Assembly: GCA_050246795.1 (NCBI GenBank)
Contig: JBFWVJ010000004.1
Coordinates: 62,001-126,000 of the forward strand
Source: JBFWVJ01 sp050246795
Lineage (GTDB): Bacteria; Patescibacteriota; Gracilibacteria; JAUYGZ01
DNA length: 64,000 bases
Direction of reading: 5' to 3'
Shown: positions 24,560 through 33,126 of the stretch, one piece after another
How positions within the stretch are numbered: position 1 is the first letter of the stretch
Layout: every line of letters starts with the position of its first letter
Translations under genes and position numbers: made by a program
Notes under the pieces: model-generated
Seen by the model: only the letters and a program-made list of their open reading frames with translations
Told to the model about the DNA's origin: nothing
Database searches by the model: none

Positions 24560-24999
24560 TGAAGAGATTTTTTGCTTCAGTTCTGACTTTTTGTTTTCTT
24601 TTTGCGTTTCAAGCTTCTGCTTCAGCCTCGTTTGACGTCGCTGGAAATTTTGGAAATGGTGTTCCGCTGAGCGAGACATTGCAACGATCTGGCGTTACAC
24701 TTCCCAGCAATCTGCCCAGGTTTGAGGTCGAAGGTGAGACGAGTGCAGTGAAGGCGTTTGAAAGTATTCTTTTGACCTATGTCATCCAGCCGATTTTCTT
24801 TTTGGCGGGAGGTGTGGCGGTGGTGGTCATCATGTACAGTGCAGGACTTCTGATCACCGGGAGAGGTCAAGAGGATTCCCTTACGAATGCAAAAACAACC
24901 CTTACCTGGGCCTTTGTTGGGCTTGGACTGGTCATCCTGGCCTACAGCATCGTCAGCAATTTGGCTGATATTATTCTTGGCGTTGTTTATCCTGGCTGA
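24559..24999 (+). CDS. T4SS-pilin-like small membrane protein, 146 aa
   Basis: A cleavable signal peptide (LFAFQASASA) precedes about 50 exported residues and two transmembrane helices joined by TGRGQEDSLTNAK. It ends in VVYPG, close to the FYPG end of the protein at 4600. It is a paralogue of the preceding gene and coupled to it. Its last 29 bp overlap the 3' end of rnc on the opposite strand. Confidence 0.7.
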   Translation: MKRFFASVLTFCFLFAFQASASASFDVAGNFGNGVPLSETLQRSGVTLPSNLPRFEVEGETSAVKAFESILLTYVIQPIFFLAGGVAVVVIMYSAGLLITGRGQEDSLTNAKTTLTWAFVGLGLVILAYSIVSNLADIILGVVYPG

Positions 25000-25684
25000 T
25001 CATCCATCCTTTTTTGATGAGGGCGTTCCGAGCGGCATCTTGTTCGGCAATCTGCTTGCTCGATCCATTCCCGGTAGCGATCATTTCCCCCTCCAAATAC
25101 ACCCCCATGGTGAAGGTTTTCTTGTGGTCTGGACCTTCTTCTTTCAGGACATCATAGGTCGGTGTGATTCCCAATACTTCTTGAGCTGTTTCCTGAAAAT
25201 ATGATTTGGAATCGATATGGAGGTTCTTTTCAAGGATATTTTGCAATCGAACCAGAATGTACTTGTGAATGAAAAGCTGGGCTTTCGCGTATCCACCCTG
25301 TATGTAGATATATCCGATCAGTGCTTCAACAGTATTCGCGAGCAAATAGTCTTTTTCACGTCCTCCACTTTTTTCTTCACCTCGAGAGAGCTTGAGAAAG
25401 GTTCCCAGTTCCAAATCTTGTGCCACCTCAGCCAGAGTTGGGCCTTTCACTAAGGCTGACCTCCAGTTGGTGAGCTCCCCTTCGGAGTTGCTAAAGTTGC
25501 GAAACAGGTATTCTGTCGTGACCAACTCTAGGACTGCATCCCCGAGGAATTCCAACCGTTCATTGCTTTCCAGCTTTTGGCTGCGATGCTCATTCACATA
25601 GGAACGATGGATGAACACTTGGTCGAGGAGTTCGGGAGTGTTTTCGGTGAGGCCGATTTTAGCGATGAGGGGGGAGTAGTCCAT
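24971..25684 (-). CDS. rnc: Ribonuclease III, 237 aa
   Basis: The nuclease domain has the signature NERLEFLGDAVLEL (Glu42, Glu45, Asp49) and a second metal region LANTVEALIG. A double-stranded-RNA-binding domain follows (SYFQETAQEVLG ... AEQDAARNALIKKG). The usual Asp of the second region is Asn here; the essential Glu three residues on is kept. The ATG at 25684 restores the family length. The open frame to 25792 crosses a 9-bp array and overlaps nusB. Confidence 0.93.
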   Translation of the reverse strand: MDYSPLIAKIGLTENTPELLDQVFIHRSYVNEHRSQKLESNERLEFLGDAVLELVTTEYLFRNFSNSEGELTNWRSALVKGPTLAEVAQDLELGTFLKLSRGEEKSGGREKDYLLANTVEALIGYIYIQGGYAKAQLFIHKYILVRLQNILEKNLHIDSKSYFQETAQEVLGITPTYDVLKEEGPDHKKTFTMGVYLEGEMIATGNGSSKQIAEQDAARNALIKKGWMISQDKQRQE

Positions 25685-25696
25685 GGGGAGGGGGAA

Positions 25697-25741
25697 GGGT
25701 TTTAAGGGTTTTAAGGGTTTGAAGGGTACGGAGGGTACGGA
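25697..25741. repeat. Chimeric GGG-N6 nonamer array upstream of rnc
   Basis: Five tandem 9-bp units: GGGTTTTAA twice, GGGTTTGAA, GGGTACGGA twice. They start 12 bp upstream of the rnc start codon and reach the nusB stop region. It combines the unit types seen separately at 22381 and 35143. Confidence 0.85.
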
Positions 25742-25748
25742 GGGTGCT

Positions 25749-26198
25749 TCAGGCTTTGGCCTTTTCTTTATTAATGCTGCTGAGGACTCCATTAATGAAC
25801 TTTGAGCTGCGCTCGCTGCCGAATTCTTTGGCGAGTTCTACCGCTTCGTTGATGATGACTGGGGTAGGCACATCAGTGTAGAGGAGTTCGTACGCGCCCA
25901 GATAGAGGATCGCTCGATCGTGACTGGCAATCTTTTCCAATGGCCACTCGGGAGCATATTGGACGATCATTGAGCGGAGGGATTCCAACTGTTTCACCAT
26001 TCCAAAAAAACGCTCGTGGTCGAAGTCATTGATGGCTTCATTCGAAGTGTTTTCCTGCATGTTTTTCCAGATGTACTCCAGCACGTACTGCTGGTCGAGT
26101 TCGTTGTCGGCTATTTCTGGTTTTCGTTTGAGAAGGTCTTCCCAAAGAAAGATAGCTTGGACCAGAAGTATTCTTCGCTGATGTCGGGAAAGTTCCAT
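25749..26198 (-). CDS. nusB: Transcription antitermination factor NusB, 149 aa
   Basis: The all-helical NusB fold is recognisable from SRHQRRILLVQAIF at the N-terminus and AILYLGAYELLYTDVPTPVIINEAVELAKEFGSERSSKFINGVL at the C-terminal half (shown for context; the diagnostic part is NEAVELAKEFG and FINGVL). NusB binds boxA RNA with S10 to support rRNA transcription. It is followed by rnc through a 9-bp array and preceded by a strong promoter. Confidence 0.93.
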   Translation of the reverse strand: MELSRHQRRILLVQAIFLWEDLLKRKPEIADNELDQQYVLEYIWKNMQENTSNEAINDFDHERFFGMVKQLESLRSMIVQYAPEWPLEKIASHDRAILYLGAYELLYTDVPTPVIINEAVELAKEFGSERSSKFINGVLSSINKEKAKA

Positions 26199-26219
26199 TT
26201 TTCAAGGTTTTGCTCGATT

Positions 26220-26248
26220 ATTTTATGGTATTTTCCTATGTACATCAA
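26220..26248 (-). promoter_or_regulatory. Putative sigma70 promoter of nusB-rnc
   Basis: On the minus strand TTGATG (26248-26243), 17 bp, TAAAAT (26225-26220). The nusB start lies 22 bp downstream of the -10 box. Confidence 0.7.
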
Positions 26249-26331
26249 CCAGATTCCATACCACTCGCACGCACTCTTATTGCAGTTTATTTGCAAAAGC
26301 AGTAGATTCCATACACTTCCTTTTTTTCACC

Positions 26332-27174
26332 ATGACAGACTTTATTATCACCTTTCGAGAGACACTAGAGGCCGCACTGGTCGTTGGAATAGTGCTTTCC
26401 TATCTCTCTCAGCTTGGTCAGAGGAGCTGGTTTAAGGTGGTCTATGGAGCTGTCGCAGCTGCTGTTGTCCTCAGTATCTTCGCAGGCTTCGGTTTGCAGT
26501 GGTATTTTGGAGGGTTTAGTGGAACGGTGGAGGAAGTGTATGAAGGCATTGTCATGCTCACAGCGGCTGCGCTTATTACCTGGATGGTTCTTTGGATGAT
26601 TCAGCAGCGACATGTTCTTTCCCAAAAAATTCGTGAGAAAGTAGATCTTCATTTGGAAAAGGGCAGCCGGATTGGGATTTTTTTCTTAGTCCTTTTGTCG
26701 GTTCTGCGCGAGGGCATTGAGACGGTATTGTTTTTGGAGGCATCGGCTCTTCAGTCTGGAAGCAACAGTTTTTTTGCTGCCATTGCCGGAATTATTGTTG
26801 CTATCGTGATCGGGTATCTCTTGTTCTCTGGGCTAAAGAAAGTCTCCTTGCGGCATTTCTTTACCGTGACCAGCGTCGTGCTGATTCTCTTTGCCGCAGG
26901 GCTGGTCGCTCATGGCGTGCACGAACTTCAAGAGGCTGGATGGATCCCGGTGGTGGTGGAACACGTCTGGGATCTGAACCCTCCCGTTGTGGAAGAAGGT
27001 GTCTATCCTTTGCTCCATGAAGAAGGCGTTATTGGTTCCTTGATGAAGGGAGTCTTCGGATGGAACGGCAATCCGAGTTTATTGGAAGTGCTCAGCTATG
27101 CTGCCTATCTCGTCTTCATCTGTACGGGCTGGTACATCATCGACCGACAAAAGGTGAACGGAAGGCGAGTGTAG
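26332..27174 (+). CDS. FTR1-family iron permease, 280 aa
   Basis: A polytopic protein with about seven transmembrane helices and the two REXXE iron motifs of the FTR1/EfeU family: RETLEAALVVG in helix 1 and REGIETVLFLEA in helix 4. It would import iron across the cytoplasmic membrane. No EfeO or EfeB partner and no multicopper oxidase lie nearby. A TTGCAA and a TACACT sit upstream, but only 15 bp apart. It is divergent from nusB. Confidence 0.9.
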   Translation: MTDFIITFRETLEAALVVGIVLSYLSQLGQRSWFKVVYGAVAAAVVLSIFAGFGLQWYFGGFSGTVEEVYEGIVMLTAAALITWMVLWMIQQRHVLSQKIREKVDLHLEKGSRIGIFFLVLLSVLREGIETVLFLEASALQSGSNSFFAAIAGIIVAIVIGYLLFSGLKKVSLRHFFTVTSVVLILFAAGLVAHGVHELQEAGWIPVVVEHVWDLNPPVVEEGVYPLLHEEGVIGSLMKGVFGWNGNPSLLEVLSYAAYLVFICTGWYIIDRQKVNGRRV

Positions 27175-27187
27175 AGTGGTTTGATCC

Positions 27188-27215
27188 TTGCAGTTTGTGC
27201 ATGAATCAGTACAAT
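27188..27215 (+). promoter_or_regulatory. Putative sigma70 promoter of the small orphan gene
   Basis: TTGCAG (27188-27193), 16 bp, TACAAT (27210-27215). It coincides with the first codons of the longest frame, so the ATG at 27236 is preferred as the start. Confidence 0.65.
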
Positions 27216-27235
27216 CTTGCCATCTTTTTTTTTCC

Positions 27236-27616
27236 ATGCTCAAATTCATGACCGAAGCGGAGTATTACGCTTCTCTCCAGAATAATGGCGAGCAGCAAGA
27301 GACCCCAGTCCTTGAGCTCGATCTTTTCGATGAGGACGTGGAAGCCTTCAACCGTTTTTTCGAAGTGTTGAATAATACCCGGAAATTGATGCTGAGCGGG
27401 CTAAAGGACACTTTGAACTCTGGAGCTGACAGTTACTGTTTGGGCGGAGTGCTGGAGCGTGAACAGGCAGCAGGAAAAATTCTTTTTCGAATAGCTGGTC
27501 AGCCACTGACCGTTCCATTTGAAATGTTTCGAAGGATTACGCTCCATGTCCTCTCGAAGAAAAAGGAGGTTGAAAAGGGCTCTATGGCTGCTCAGCGCTG
27601 GCAGTTGGGACAATAA
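27236..27616 (+). CDS. Unrecognised small protein, 126 aa
   Basis: It has an acidic N-terminal half (LELDLFDEDVEAFNRFFEVL), then SYCLGGVLEREQAAGKILFRIAG and a basic C-terminus. No signal peptide or membrane segment. No family recognised. ATG at 27236 or 27248 (MTEAEYY) are both possible. It has its own promoter and its 3' end overlaps that of mutM by 25 bp on the other strand. Confidence 0.6.
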   Translation: MLKFMTEAEYYASLQNNGEQQETPVLELDLFDEDVEAFNRFFEVLNNTRKLMLSGLKDTLNSGADSYCLGGVLEREQAAGKILFRIAGQPLTVPFEMFRRITLHVLSKKKEVEKGSMAAQRWQLGQ

Positions 27617-28503
27617 TGCGTTCCTCTTCCTTGAAAAGTGATTTTACGAATGACTCCCTTTTCGCACTGAAGGCATGGTTCTCCTTGCCGTCCGTAGGCT
27701 TTCAGCTCAAAGGCAAAGTTTCCGGGCTCACCGTCGACTCCTGCGAAGTCCCTGAGGGTGGTACCTTTGTGGCCCACGGCGTTCTTCAATATTTCGGACG
27801 AGGCATAATAAAGCTCATCCAGTTGTTTTTTGGAGAGTTTCGCCGCTGATTTTTCCGGGCGGAGCTTCGTCTGATGACAGATCTCATCGGCGTAGATGTT
27901 GCCGATGCCGGCTATGAGTCTTTGGTCCATCAAGACTGCCTTCAGCGGCTTCTGACGTCTTTCAAAGGCCTTGTGGAAGTTTTCCCGGGTGTACAGGCTG
28001 TCGAGGGGGTCGATGCCGTAGCTCTGCTGGATCATCTGAAGTTCTTCAGAGGAGACTCCTTTCAGGTAGCCGAACTTGCGGACATCTCGAAAGGCCAGCA
28101 CGGACCCGTCTTCAAACTCAAAAAGAACATGAGTGTGCTTCACCTGCAGGCCTTGTTGAATCTGGTCTTCTCGAAATCTCCCCGCGGTTTTCTTCCCACC
28201 GGCGGTTGATGCGTAGAGCAGGGGAAAAATACCCGCTTGGATCACTCCTGCTTGTTGATGGAGAAATTGCCCCGTCATTTTGAGATGTGCGGTCATGGCC
28301 TTGCCTGAAGACAGGTGAAAGATCAACAGCTTTCCCACCCTTGAAATGCTGGTGAAGGAGTTTCCTTCGATCATCTTCGTAAAGTCCTTTATTTCCTGAC
28401 GAAGGATCGATGGATCTCGCACCTGGACTGACTGGATTCTCTTTTTTAGGATACTGGATTCCAATTGTCGGCGAACGGTTTCTACTTCGGGAAGTTCTGG
28501 CAT
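27592..28503 (-). CDS. mutM: Formamidopyrimidine-DNA glycosylase, 303 aa
   Basis: The N-terminal MPELPEVETVRRQL contains the catalytic Pro and Glu. AHLKMTGQF, RKFGYLKG and the helix-two-turn-helix IAGIGNIYADEICH are present. A C-terminal zinc finger of four Cys (CLQCEKG ... HYCPNCQR) completes the protein. It removes oxidised purines such as 8-oxoguanine. Length is about 25 aa above average owing to an insertion near residue 95. Confidence 0.96.
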   Translation of the reverse strand: MPELPEVETVRRQLESSILKKRIQSVQVRDPSILRQEIKDFTKMIEGNSFTSISRVGKLLIFHLSSGKAMTAHLKMTGQFLHQQAGVIQAGIFPLLYASTAGGKKTAGRFREDQIQQGLQVKHTHVLFEFEDGSVLAFRDVRKFGYLKGVSSEELQMIQQSYGIDPLDSLYTRENFHKAFERRQKPLKAVLMDQRLIAGIGNIYADEICHQTKLRPEKSAAKLSKKQLDELYYASSEILKNAVGHKGTTLRDFAGVDGEPGNFAFELKAYGRQGEPCLQCEKGVIRKITFQGRGTHYCPNCQR

Positions 28504-28551
28504 GGAGTTGAATGACGTCTTTTGTGGTCAACATACTCCGCTCCTTCGTTT

Positions 28552-28580
28552 TTGACAAATGATGGATTTTTCCATATAAA
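28552..28580 (+). promoter_or_regulatory. Putative strong sigma70 promoter of the lipoprotein gene
   Basis: TTGACA (28552-28557, perfect -35), 17 bp, TATAAA (28575-28580). The start codon follows 21 bp later. One of the best promoter matches in the window. Confidence 0.8.
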
Positions 28581-28601
28581 GAGGTCTTATCTTCTCTTTC
28601 T

Positions 28602-29120
28602 ATGACTTCTCATCCCATATCATTCCCAGAGGAGAGCTCTCATGAAGGACCGCGTCAGGAATTCGCACCGCGGACCACGGCTCTCGCTTGGTCCCGCGCT
28701 GGGGTTCTTGCCCTCTTGAGTCTGACCTCATGTGTGGCCCCTTCCGAAAAGACGTCGGCTTCTTCTTCAGCCAGACTATCAAGCCAGCAGCCCCCCGCTG
28801 TGCGACTGAAGAGTGATGATTCCTCAGCCCTCGATGAACAACTCGACCAGGTCGTACAGGCAGGAGGAGGCCAAACAAGGCAGCAAATGACGGCTAGTGA
28901 AGTCTATCGCGAGCGAGTCGAAACCCTTCGAACTCGTCAGTTCCGTGGGAAGACGTTTGAGTTGCAAATCCATCGTGAGCGACTCGTACTGCTCCAGTCT
29001 CAGCGAATGACAGGAGGCTTCACTTTGCCAAGTGATGAAGAGACGCGTCTTCTGAAAAGAATCCGTGAGCTGGAATTTGAGCTTCATCTCCTCGATCCGA
29101 TGGCTCAACCGGGATTTTAG
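28602..29120 (+). CDS. Putative small lipoprotein of unknown function, 172 aa
   Basis: An unusually long N-region (about 33 residues, FAPRTTALAWSRAG) is followed by a hydrophobic stretch ending in the lipobox-like LTSC (Cys about residue 44). The rest is Ser-rich and then helical and charged (YRERVETLRTRQFRGK, ETRLLKRIRELEFEL). No family recognised. It has a strong promoter of its own and is followed by recF. Confidence 0.55.
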   Translation: MTSHPISFPEESSHEGPRQEFAPRTTALAWSRAGVLALLSLTSCVAPSEKTSASSSARLSSQQPPAVRLKSDDSSALDEQLDQVVQAGGGQTRQQMTASEVYRERVETLRTRQFRGKTFELQIHRERLVLLQSQRMTGGFTLPSDEETRLLKRIRELEFELHLLDPMAQPGF

Positions 29121-29175
29121 CTCAGATGGCATCTCCCGCGTTTGGCCATTATACTCAAGAGGATTTAGCACACCT

Positions 29176-30306
29176 ATGAAGTTGCTGGGCCTTCAGCTGG
29201 AACATTTCAAAAACTATGAACGATTGTCCGTTGATCTTTCAGATAAGAAGATCTTGATTCTTGTCGGGAAGAACGGCCATGGAAAGACCAATTTTTTGGA
29301 GTCGATCGTCGTGCTCGCCCTTTCCAAAGGATTTTCTAGCACGGCGCTCACTCCACTCATTTCCTGGAGTTCAAAGGAAGCAGAAACGGGATTGCCTGAG
29401 TACTTCCGTGTCCTAGGACAGGTGCAGACCAGCGCTGGGAGAACGGACCTTGAAGTCGGAACTTCCAATAGGACCAAAAGCCTCAAGATCAATGGAGTCA
29501 AAACAAAGCCGTATGACTACATTGGGCATTTGAGGGTGGTTCTTTTCACCCCTCAGGACCTGAATATGGTCATGCTCTCGCCCCAGCTTCGCCGCAAGTA
29601 CATCAATGTCTTTTTGAGCCAAATTGACCCGGAGTATTTGAAGCATTTAGGTCAGTACCAAGCAGTACTCAAGCACCGTAATAAGCTCCTCGACCGTCTG
29701 CGAGAGACCGGTAAGCTCGATGAACTGGACTACTGGGATGATCAATTAGCAGAGTACGGAGCGTATCTCCTTTGGAAACGTCGCCAGGTTTTCTCCAGTC
29801 TCAACCAACGGCTCTCGATCAATTATGAAAAAATCAGCCACCAAGCCGTTGAGTTCTTTTTGGAATGGAAAAAGCCGTGGCCCGAGGCTTCACTGCAAGA
29901 ACTTCACCGCAGCTTCCGAGACTACCTCGAGTCCAAGCGGTCCCGCGACATCGAGGCGGGTACGACTTGTGGCGGCCCCCACCGGGAGGACTTCGTTTTC
30001 CAGATGAATGGCAGGAACTTAGCGAACTTCGCGTCCCGTGGTGAGTGTCGGTCGGCGGTCTTGTCGCTGAAGATGGCAGAAGCGGATTACATGAAGGAAG
30101 TGACGGGGGAGACGCCGGTGGTATTATTTGATGATGTATTTTCTGAACTCGATGTGGACCGTCAAAAAAATCTTCTGGAACTCTTTGAAGTCGATCAGGT
30201 GATTATTAGCACGACCCATGTTGACTTCGTGCCTGAGGGAGCGGTGGTATGGCAAGTGGAGAATGGAACAATCACCTCCCGAGACGGAGATGAGCATAAA
30301 ACGTGA
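29176..30306 (+). CDS. recF: DNA replication and repair protein RecF, 376 aa
   Basis: An SMC-like ATPase with MKLLGLQLEHFKNYE, Walker A GKNGHGKTNFLESI, GPHREDF, and the Walker B block VVLFDDVFSELD followed by an HVD switch. RecF helps load RecA at gapped DNA. The ATG at 29176 gives the family N-terminus. A TATACT lies at 29150-29155, without a clear -35. It is not next to dnaA or dnaN. Confidence 0.93.
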   Translation: MKLLGLQLEHFKNYERLSVDLSDKKILILVGKNGHGKTNFLESIVVLALSKGFSSTALTPLISWSSKEAETGLPEYFRVLGQVQTSAGRTDLEVGTSNRTKSLKINGVKTKPYDYIGHLRVVLFTPQDLNMVMLSPQLRRKYINVFLSQIDPEYLKHLGQYQAVLKHRNKLLDRLRETGKLDELDYWDDQLAEYGAYLLWKRRQVFSSLNQRLSINYEKISHQAVEFFLEWKKPWPEASLQELHRSFRDYLESKRSRDIEAGTTCGGPHREDFVFQMNGRNLANFASRGECRSAVLSLKMAEADYMKEVTGETPVVLFDDVFSELDVDRQKNLLELFEVDQVIISTTHVDFVPEGAVVWQVENGTITSRDGDEHKT

Positions 30307-30334
30307 GGATCATCATGCTCGCCTTTGTAATGGA

Positions 30335-31408
30335 CTATTTGATCATTTTGGCAATTTTCTGTGCCAACTTCTTTTCCAACAGTCCTGGGAAGAGCTTATT
30401 CTGCTTTGGGCTTTTAAAGACACTTTGGAGACCCTTTATAGCCTGTCCTAATGAAGCTGGCTTGATCTTCTTGCCTTCCTTGAGAGCTGACGCAAGCCCG
30501 ACGGCGATATGGAGATCTGTCAGATGGTTCGGAAGGTGAGGCAAAGTAGAAATGAGGGATTGCTTCGACTTTTTTTCAATACGGTGGGACTTCAGACTGA
30601 TAATGACCGCCTTTTCTGGCAGGTGTTGGGTCACCGAAGCACCGATGTCGTCGGTGGTAGCGGAAATATAAAGGTCAGTCTCTGATAGTACCTCTTCACG
30701 GGTCCGCTGGTCTTTCCTCAGCTTCAAGGCCTGGACGAGCTGGTTCTTGCGCTTATTCATATTTGGGCGCTTTTCGTAGAGCGGACCTTTTTCATCCAAC
30801 AGGGTCAAGTTTTCGACTTGTTCTTTTTGCAGCATTTGGATGACTTCCTCGAGCAGCTCGTCATCGCCTTCGATGGTCACTCTTGCCTTTTTAAGAGTCT
30901 TCTTCAGCATTTTCGAAGCGCTGTGCAACGCAGTAATGACCGCCGCTGCTTGGAGTTCGTCCGTGAAGAAAAGCGGGTAATCCTTTTCCTTGTAGGCTTC
31001 TCGAATCATTGCCTTTTCCAACGGCTTCAGATCGGACGCAATCATCATTTGGAAGTTGAGCGACAGTTGATCGAGGAGAGCAGGAAGGTTATTGAGGTTC
31101 TCGTAGCGGAGCAAGAGTGGGATCGCGTTGACACCAGCGACCTCGGACAGAAGGCCAGCGCGTGCTGACAACAGCGGGTAGTATGAACTAGGACGAGTGC
31201 TGATCACACCAATGGTCTTGTGGTGGACGCAGTATTTTTTTTGAGACTCGGGGTTGGCTTGAATTTTTTCAAGGATGCCGATGATGCCTGGGTAGTAGAA
31301 AAGAGAGAGATCACTCTCCTTCTTGAGGGGCATACCCGATCCGGTTTTGAAGTTCCCTTCAGACTTGGCGTACATTTTTACCGCCTTCTTATGAGTTTTT
31401 TGAACCAT
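30335..31408 (-). CDS. Degenerate malic-enzyme-like protein, 357 aa
   Basis: The overall order matches NAD(P)-malic enzymes. DLSLFYYPGIIGILEKI corresponds to the family's DL-L-YSPGVA region, HKTIGVIS to N-LVAVIS, YPLFFTDELQAAAVITAL to IPVFHDDQHGTAIIS, and LLDEKGPLYEKRPNMN to VCDSKGVIY-GR-NM. However, the substrate loop DDQHGT is replaced by TDELQA and the glycine-rich nucleotide motif GAGAAG by GDDELLE. Catalysis therefore looks unlikely. It may be a pseudoenzyme with a structural or regulatory role, or a strongly diverged enzyme. It is basic, Lys-rich and not fragmented. It lies downstream of pyrG. Confidence 0.6.
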   Translation of the reverse strand: MVQKTHKKAVKMYAKSEGNFKTGSGMPLKKESDLSLFYYPGIIGILEKIQANPESQKKYCVHHKTIGVISTRPSSYYPLLSARAGLLSEVAGVNAIPLLLRYENLNNLPALLDQLSLNFQMMIASDLKPLEKAMIREAYKEKDYPLFFTDELQAAAVITALHSASKMLKKTLKKARVTIEGDDELLEEVIQMLQKEQVENLTLLDEKGPLYEKRPNMNKRKNQLVQALKLRKDQRTREEVLSETDLYISATTDDIGASVTQHLPEKAVIISLKSHRIEKKSKQSLISTLPHLPNHLTDLHIAVGLASALKEGKKIKPASLGQAIKGLQSVFKSPKQNKLFPGLLEKKLAQKIAKMIK

Positions 31409-31447
31409 ACTGAAAAAAGAATTATTTTCAGTCTACGAAAAGGAATC

Positions 31448-31465
31448 GAACTCACCAAGTGAGTC
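31448..31465 (-). terminator. Possible weak terminator after pyrG
   Basis: An inverted repeat GACTCAC/GTGAGTTC with a 3-nt loop is followed on the minus strand by a pyrimidine-rich but imperfect T-tract. It lies between pyrG and the malic-enzyme-like gene. Confidence 0.3.
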
Positions 31466-31497
31466 ATCTTGTGTGCGTGGTCATAATGTGGGTTGGC

Positions 31498-33105
31498 CTA
31501 CAAGCACGCCTTGATGAATCCGGCGAAGAGCGGATGCGGACGGTTCGGTCGGGAGAGGAATTCTGGATGGAATTGACTGCCGATCATAAACGGATGGTCT
31601 TTGACTTCGATGATTTCCGCCAGCTTGCCATCGGGGGAGGTCCCGGAGAAGACCAGGCCCTGGTCCTGAAGCAGGCTGAAGTAGGGGTTGGTGTAGTCCG
31701 TCGAGACTTCGTAACGGTGCCGGTGTCGTTCGAGGATCGAAGTTTTTTTGTAGCATTTGTAGGCAAGGGTTCCCTTTTTGATGAGGCACTCTTGCGCGCC
31801 TAAGCGGAGGGTCCCGCCTTTTGATTTTTCTTCACTTTGGTCGGGGAGAAACTGGATGACTTGATGGTCTGCCTTCGGATCAAATTCTTGCGAGGTCGCG
31901 TCCTTGACCCCAGCGACATTTCTGGCGTACTCGATGGTCATGATCTGACAGCCAAGACAGAGCCCGAGGTAGGGGATCTTTTTTTCGCGGCAGTATTGAG
32001 CCACCATGACCTTTCCTTCCACGCCTCGCTTGCCGAACCCTCCGGGAACGATCATTCCATCTACCATTTTGAGCTTCTTGTTTTCCTCAGCATCTCCTTT
32101 TTCTAGCTTCTCGGTATCGATCCAGACGATTTCAGGCTTGTAGCCTTGGGAGTAGCTCGCGGCCTTGATCGCTTCGAGGACCGAAAGGTAGGCGTCGTCG
32201 AGATCGGTATACTTTCCTGCGAGTCCGACTGAAAGGGTTTTCTTTGCCGTCTTGATTTTATTCACCATGTTCTTCCATTCCTTCAGGTTCGGCGTCTTGT
32301 TCTTGAGCTTCAATTTCTTGGCAAGGATTTCAGTCATGCCGTATTTTTCGAATTCGAGTGGAACCTGGTAGATCGTCTCTGCGGTCGTGACGGGGATGAC
32401 GGCTTCTTCCTCCACATCACAAAAGAGAGAGATCTTTTGCAGCAGGGGCTTCGGAATAGACTGGTCGGCTCTTGCGAGGATGATATCCGGTTGAATCCCG
32501 ATCGAGCGGAGGAGCTGAACTGACTGTTGAGTTGGCTTGGTCTTGAGTTCCTTGGCCGCGCCGATCCACGGAAGGAGAGTGAGGTGGACGGAAAGAGTCC
32601 GGTCTGGGCCGAGATTGTGCCGCATTTGGCGGATGGCTTCCAGGTAGGGCTGACCTTCGATGTCTCCTACCGTGCCGCCGATTTCAACCACCACGATATC
32701 AGCATTGGCTGACTCACCGCCTTTAATGATTTTTTCCTGGATCGCGTTGGTGATGTGAGGAATGATTTGCAAGGTCTTGCCCAAGAAGTCTCCTTTCCGC
32801 TCCTTTTGCAGGACCTCGGTATAGATGCTGCCAGTGGTGACCGTGGAGTATCGATTCAATGGTTTGTCGATAAATCGTTCGTAGTGTCCCAGGTCCAGAT
32901 CGGTCTCCGCGCCATCGTCCGTGACGAAGACTTCTCCATGTTGAAAAGGAGACATCGTCCCAGGATCGACGTTCAAATAGGGATCCAGCTTTTGCATAAA
33001 TACATTGTATCCGCAAGCGGTGAGGAGGTTCCCAATAGAGGCAGATGAGATGCCTTTTCCTATCGAGGAACACACGCCGCCCGTGACAAAAATGTATTTG
33101 GTCAT
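31498..33105 (-). CDS. pyrG: CTP synthase, 535 aa
   Basis: The amidoligase domain begins MTKYIFVTGGVCSSIGKG and contains KLDPYLNVDPGTMSPFQHGE and VEIGGTVGDIEG. The glutaminase domain has the nucleophile in LGLCLGCQ and the catalytic His-Glu in SQFHPEF. It makes CTP from UTP, ATP and glutamine. Full length with no missing key residues. A promoter lies upstream. Confidence 0.97.
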   Translation of the reverse strand: MTKYIFVTGGVCSSIGKGISSASIGNLLTACGYNVFMQKLDPYLNVDPGTMSPFQHGEVFVTDDGAETDLDLGHYERFIDKPLNRYSTVTTGSIYTEVLQKERKGDFLGKTLQIIPHITNAIQEKIIKGGESANADIVVVEIGGTVGDIEGQPYLEAIRQMRHNLGPDRTLSVHLTLLPWIGAAKELKTKPTQQSVQLLRSIGIQPDIILARADQSIPKPLLQKISLFCDVEEEAVIPVTTAETIYQVPLEFEKYGMTEILAKKLKLKNKTPNLKEWKNMVNKIKTAKKTLSVGLAGKYTDLDDAYLSVLEAIKAASYSQGYKPEIVWIDTEKLEKGDAEENKKLKMVDGMIVPGGFGKRGVEGKVMVAQYCREKKIPYLGLCLGCQIMTIEYARNVAGVKDATSQEFDPKADHQVIQFLPDQSEEKSKGGTLRLGAQECLIKKGTLAYKCYKKTSILERHRHRYEVSTDYTNPYFSLLQDQGLVFSGTSPDGKLAEIIEVKDHPFMIGSQFHPEFLSRPNRPHPLFAGFIKACL

Positions 33106-33126
33106 TCGTAGAATTTTTACTCGGTC

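Noticed and set aside
31425..31500. tRNA-like segment with TTCGATTCC on the minus strand near the end of pyrG
   Set aside because: The T-stem does not pair, and no acceptor, D or anticodon stem can be drawn. It is a small hairpin at most.
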